DNA from: a bacterium UBP6_UBA1177
Lineage (GTDB): Bacteria; UBP6; UBA1177
Length of the DNA: 5,196 bases
Assembly: GCA_002310995.1 (NCBI GenBank)
Contig: DBYV01000030.1
Coordinates: 20,914-26,109 of the forward strand
Reading direction: 5' to 3'
Position 1 is the first letter of the stretch. Every line of letters begins with the position of its first letter. The notes below the pieces were generated by a model. That model had not been told where the DNA came from. It did no database searches and saw nothing but the letters and a program-made list of their open reading frames with translations. A program made the translations under genes and the position numbers. Below, piece by piece: positions 4,861-5,196 of the stretch.

Positions 4861-5196
4861 TTATAGACTTCCGAGTATGAGAGGAGATTTTTCATGCGCT
4901 TTTTCCGAAATTCTGACTGCATTTTCAAGGTGCTCGTTTGCACTTTCCAGCCTTTCTTCCTCATCGTAGTGTATCGTGTAGATGAGGTCTCCTTTTTTGA
5001 CGTGATCTCCTGCTTTTTTCGCAAAAACGAAACCGACCGCCTTGTTCACGCTGTCTTCCTGACGAAGCCTGCCGCCGCCGAGACGTATCAGCGCCTTACC
5101 GAAATCAAGTGCATCGATTTTTGTGATGACACCGCTTTCATTTGCACGAACCTCTTTTCTGAAGCGGCTTTCAGGAAGAATCGAATAGTTTTCAGT
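4861..5196 (-). CDS. deoA: Thymidine/pyrimidine-nucleoside phosphorylase, C-terminal 111 residues (runs off right edge)
   Basis: The frame is open from the window edge to TAA at 4863-4861 and encodes the last 111 residues of a protein normally about 430-440 long. It matches the PYNP_C domain of nucleoside phosphorylase family II: residues 21-44 carry SGVITKIDALDFGKALIRLG followed by GGGR, then EDSVNKAVGFVFAKKAGD and KKGDLIYTIH, the lipoyl-like beta-barrel region with its conserved Gly-Gly-Gly-Arg and Lys-Lys-x-Gly-Asp. The family cleaves thymidine, deoxyuridine or uridine with phosphate, giving the base and (deoxy)ribose-1-phosphate for nucleoside salvage in the cytoplasm. The catalytic and phosphate-binding residues lie in the missing N-terminal part, so thymidine phosphorylase (deoA) cannot be separated from the broader pyrimidine enzyme (pdp). 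A GTG at 5049 is an internal valine, not a start. The radical SAM gene follows after two bases. Confidence 0.9.
   Translation of the reverse strand, partial: TENYSILPESRFRKEVRANESGVITKIDALDFGKALIRLGGGRLRQEDSVNKAVGFVFAKKAGDHVKKGDLIYTIHYDEEERLESANEHLENAVRISEKAHEKSPLILGSL

Noticed and set aside
4861..5049. Separate 62-residue gene starting at GTG 5049
   Set aside because: The same frame continues upstream to the right edge and encodes the conserved PYNP_C domain, so the GTG is an internal valine codon.

Overview
The window is compact bacterial DNA in which every supportable gene lies on the minus strand, so the biological reading order runs from the right edge to the left edge. GGAGGT-type Shine-Dalgarno sequences, ATGA stop/start overlaps and a lipobox signal peptide point to an ordinary bacterium with a cell envelope. 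Base composition is moderate to AT-rich. Nothing here fixes the phylum. A SAM-radical protein beside a nucleoside phosphorylase, and solitary AAA/DUF4143 ATPases, occur in many anaerobes.

Right-hand transcription unit (5196 down to 2351): the C-terminal end of a thymidine/pyrimidine-nucleoside phosphorylase enters from the right edge. Two bases later comes a TIGR01212 (YhcC-like) radical SAM protein. After 28 bases follow two tandem membrane-anchored, cysteine-rich proteins that overlap by ATGA and look like diverged Sel1-like (Hcp-type) repeat proteins. The spacing suggests one polycistronic unit: two conserved metabolic or RNA-modification genes followed by two accessory envelope genes.

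Middle (2350 down to 2189): 162 AT-rich bases separate the two units. They contain a plausible sigma70-type promoter for the next gene. A 13-bp inverted repeat starts at the -10 box and runs to the ribosome binding site, and a third copy of the half-site lies at the -35. I see no convincing rho-independent terminator.

Left-hand transcription unit (2188 down to 1): an AAA_14/DUF4143 ATPase with intact Walker motifs and a C-terminal PD-(D/E)XK-like signature comes first. It is followed by a roughly 110-base stretch of two short overlapping frames that looks like a frameshifted or decayed small gene. Next is a 209-residue multi-pass membrane protein of unknown function. Last is the start of a lipoprotein gene that runs off the left edge. 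Each junction is an ATGA overlap, so translation is probably coupled. A 23-bp direct repeat (22/23 identical) brackets the membrane-protein gene. It covers the first codons of the lipoprotein and the tail of the decayed small gene, which suggests a local duplication or insertion.

The parts most worth a second look are the operator-like repeat over the ATPase promoter, the repeat-bracketed membrane gene with its broken small neighbour, the easily missed lipoprotein start, and the pair of cysteine-rich paralogues. I found no RNA gene, CRISPR array, insertion sequence or origin.
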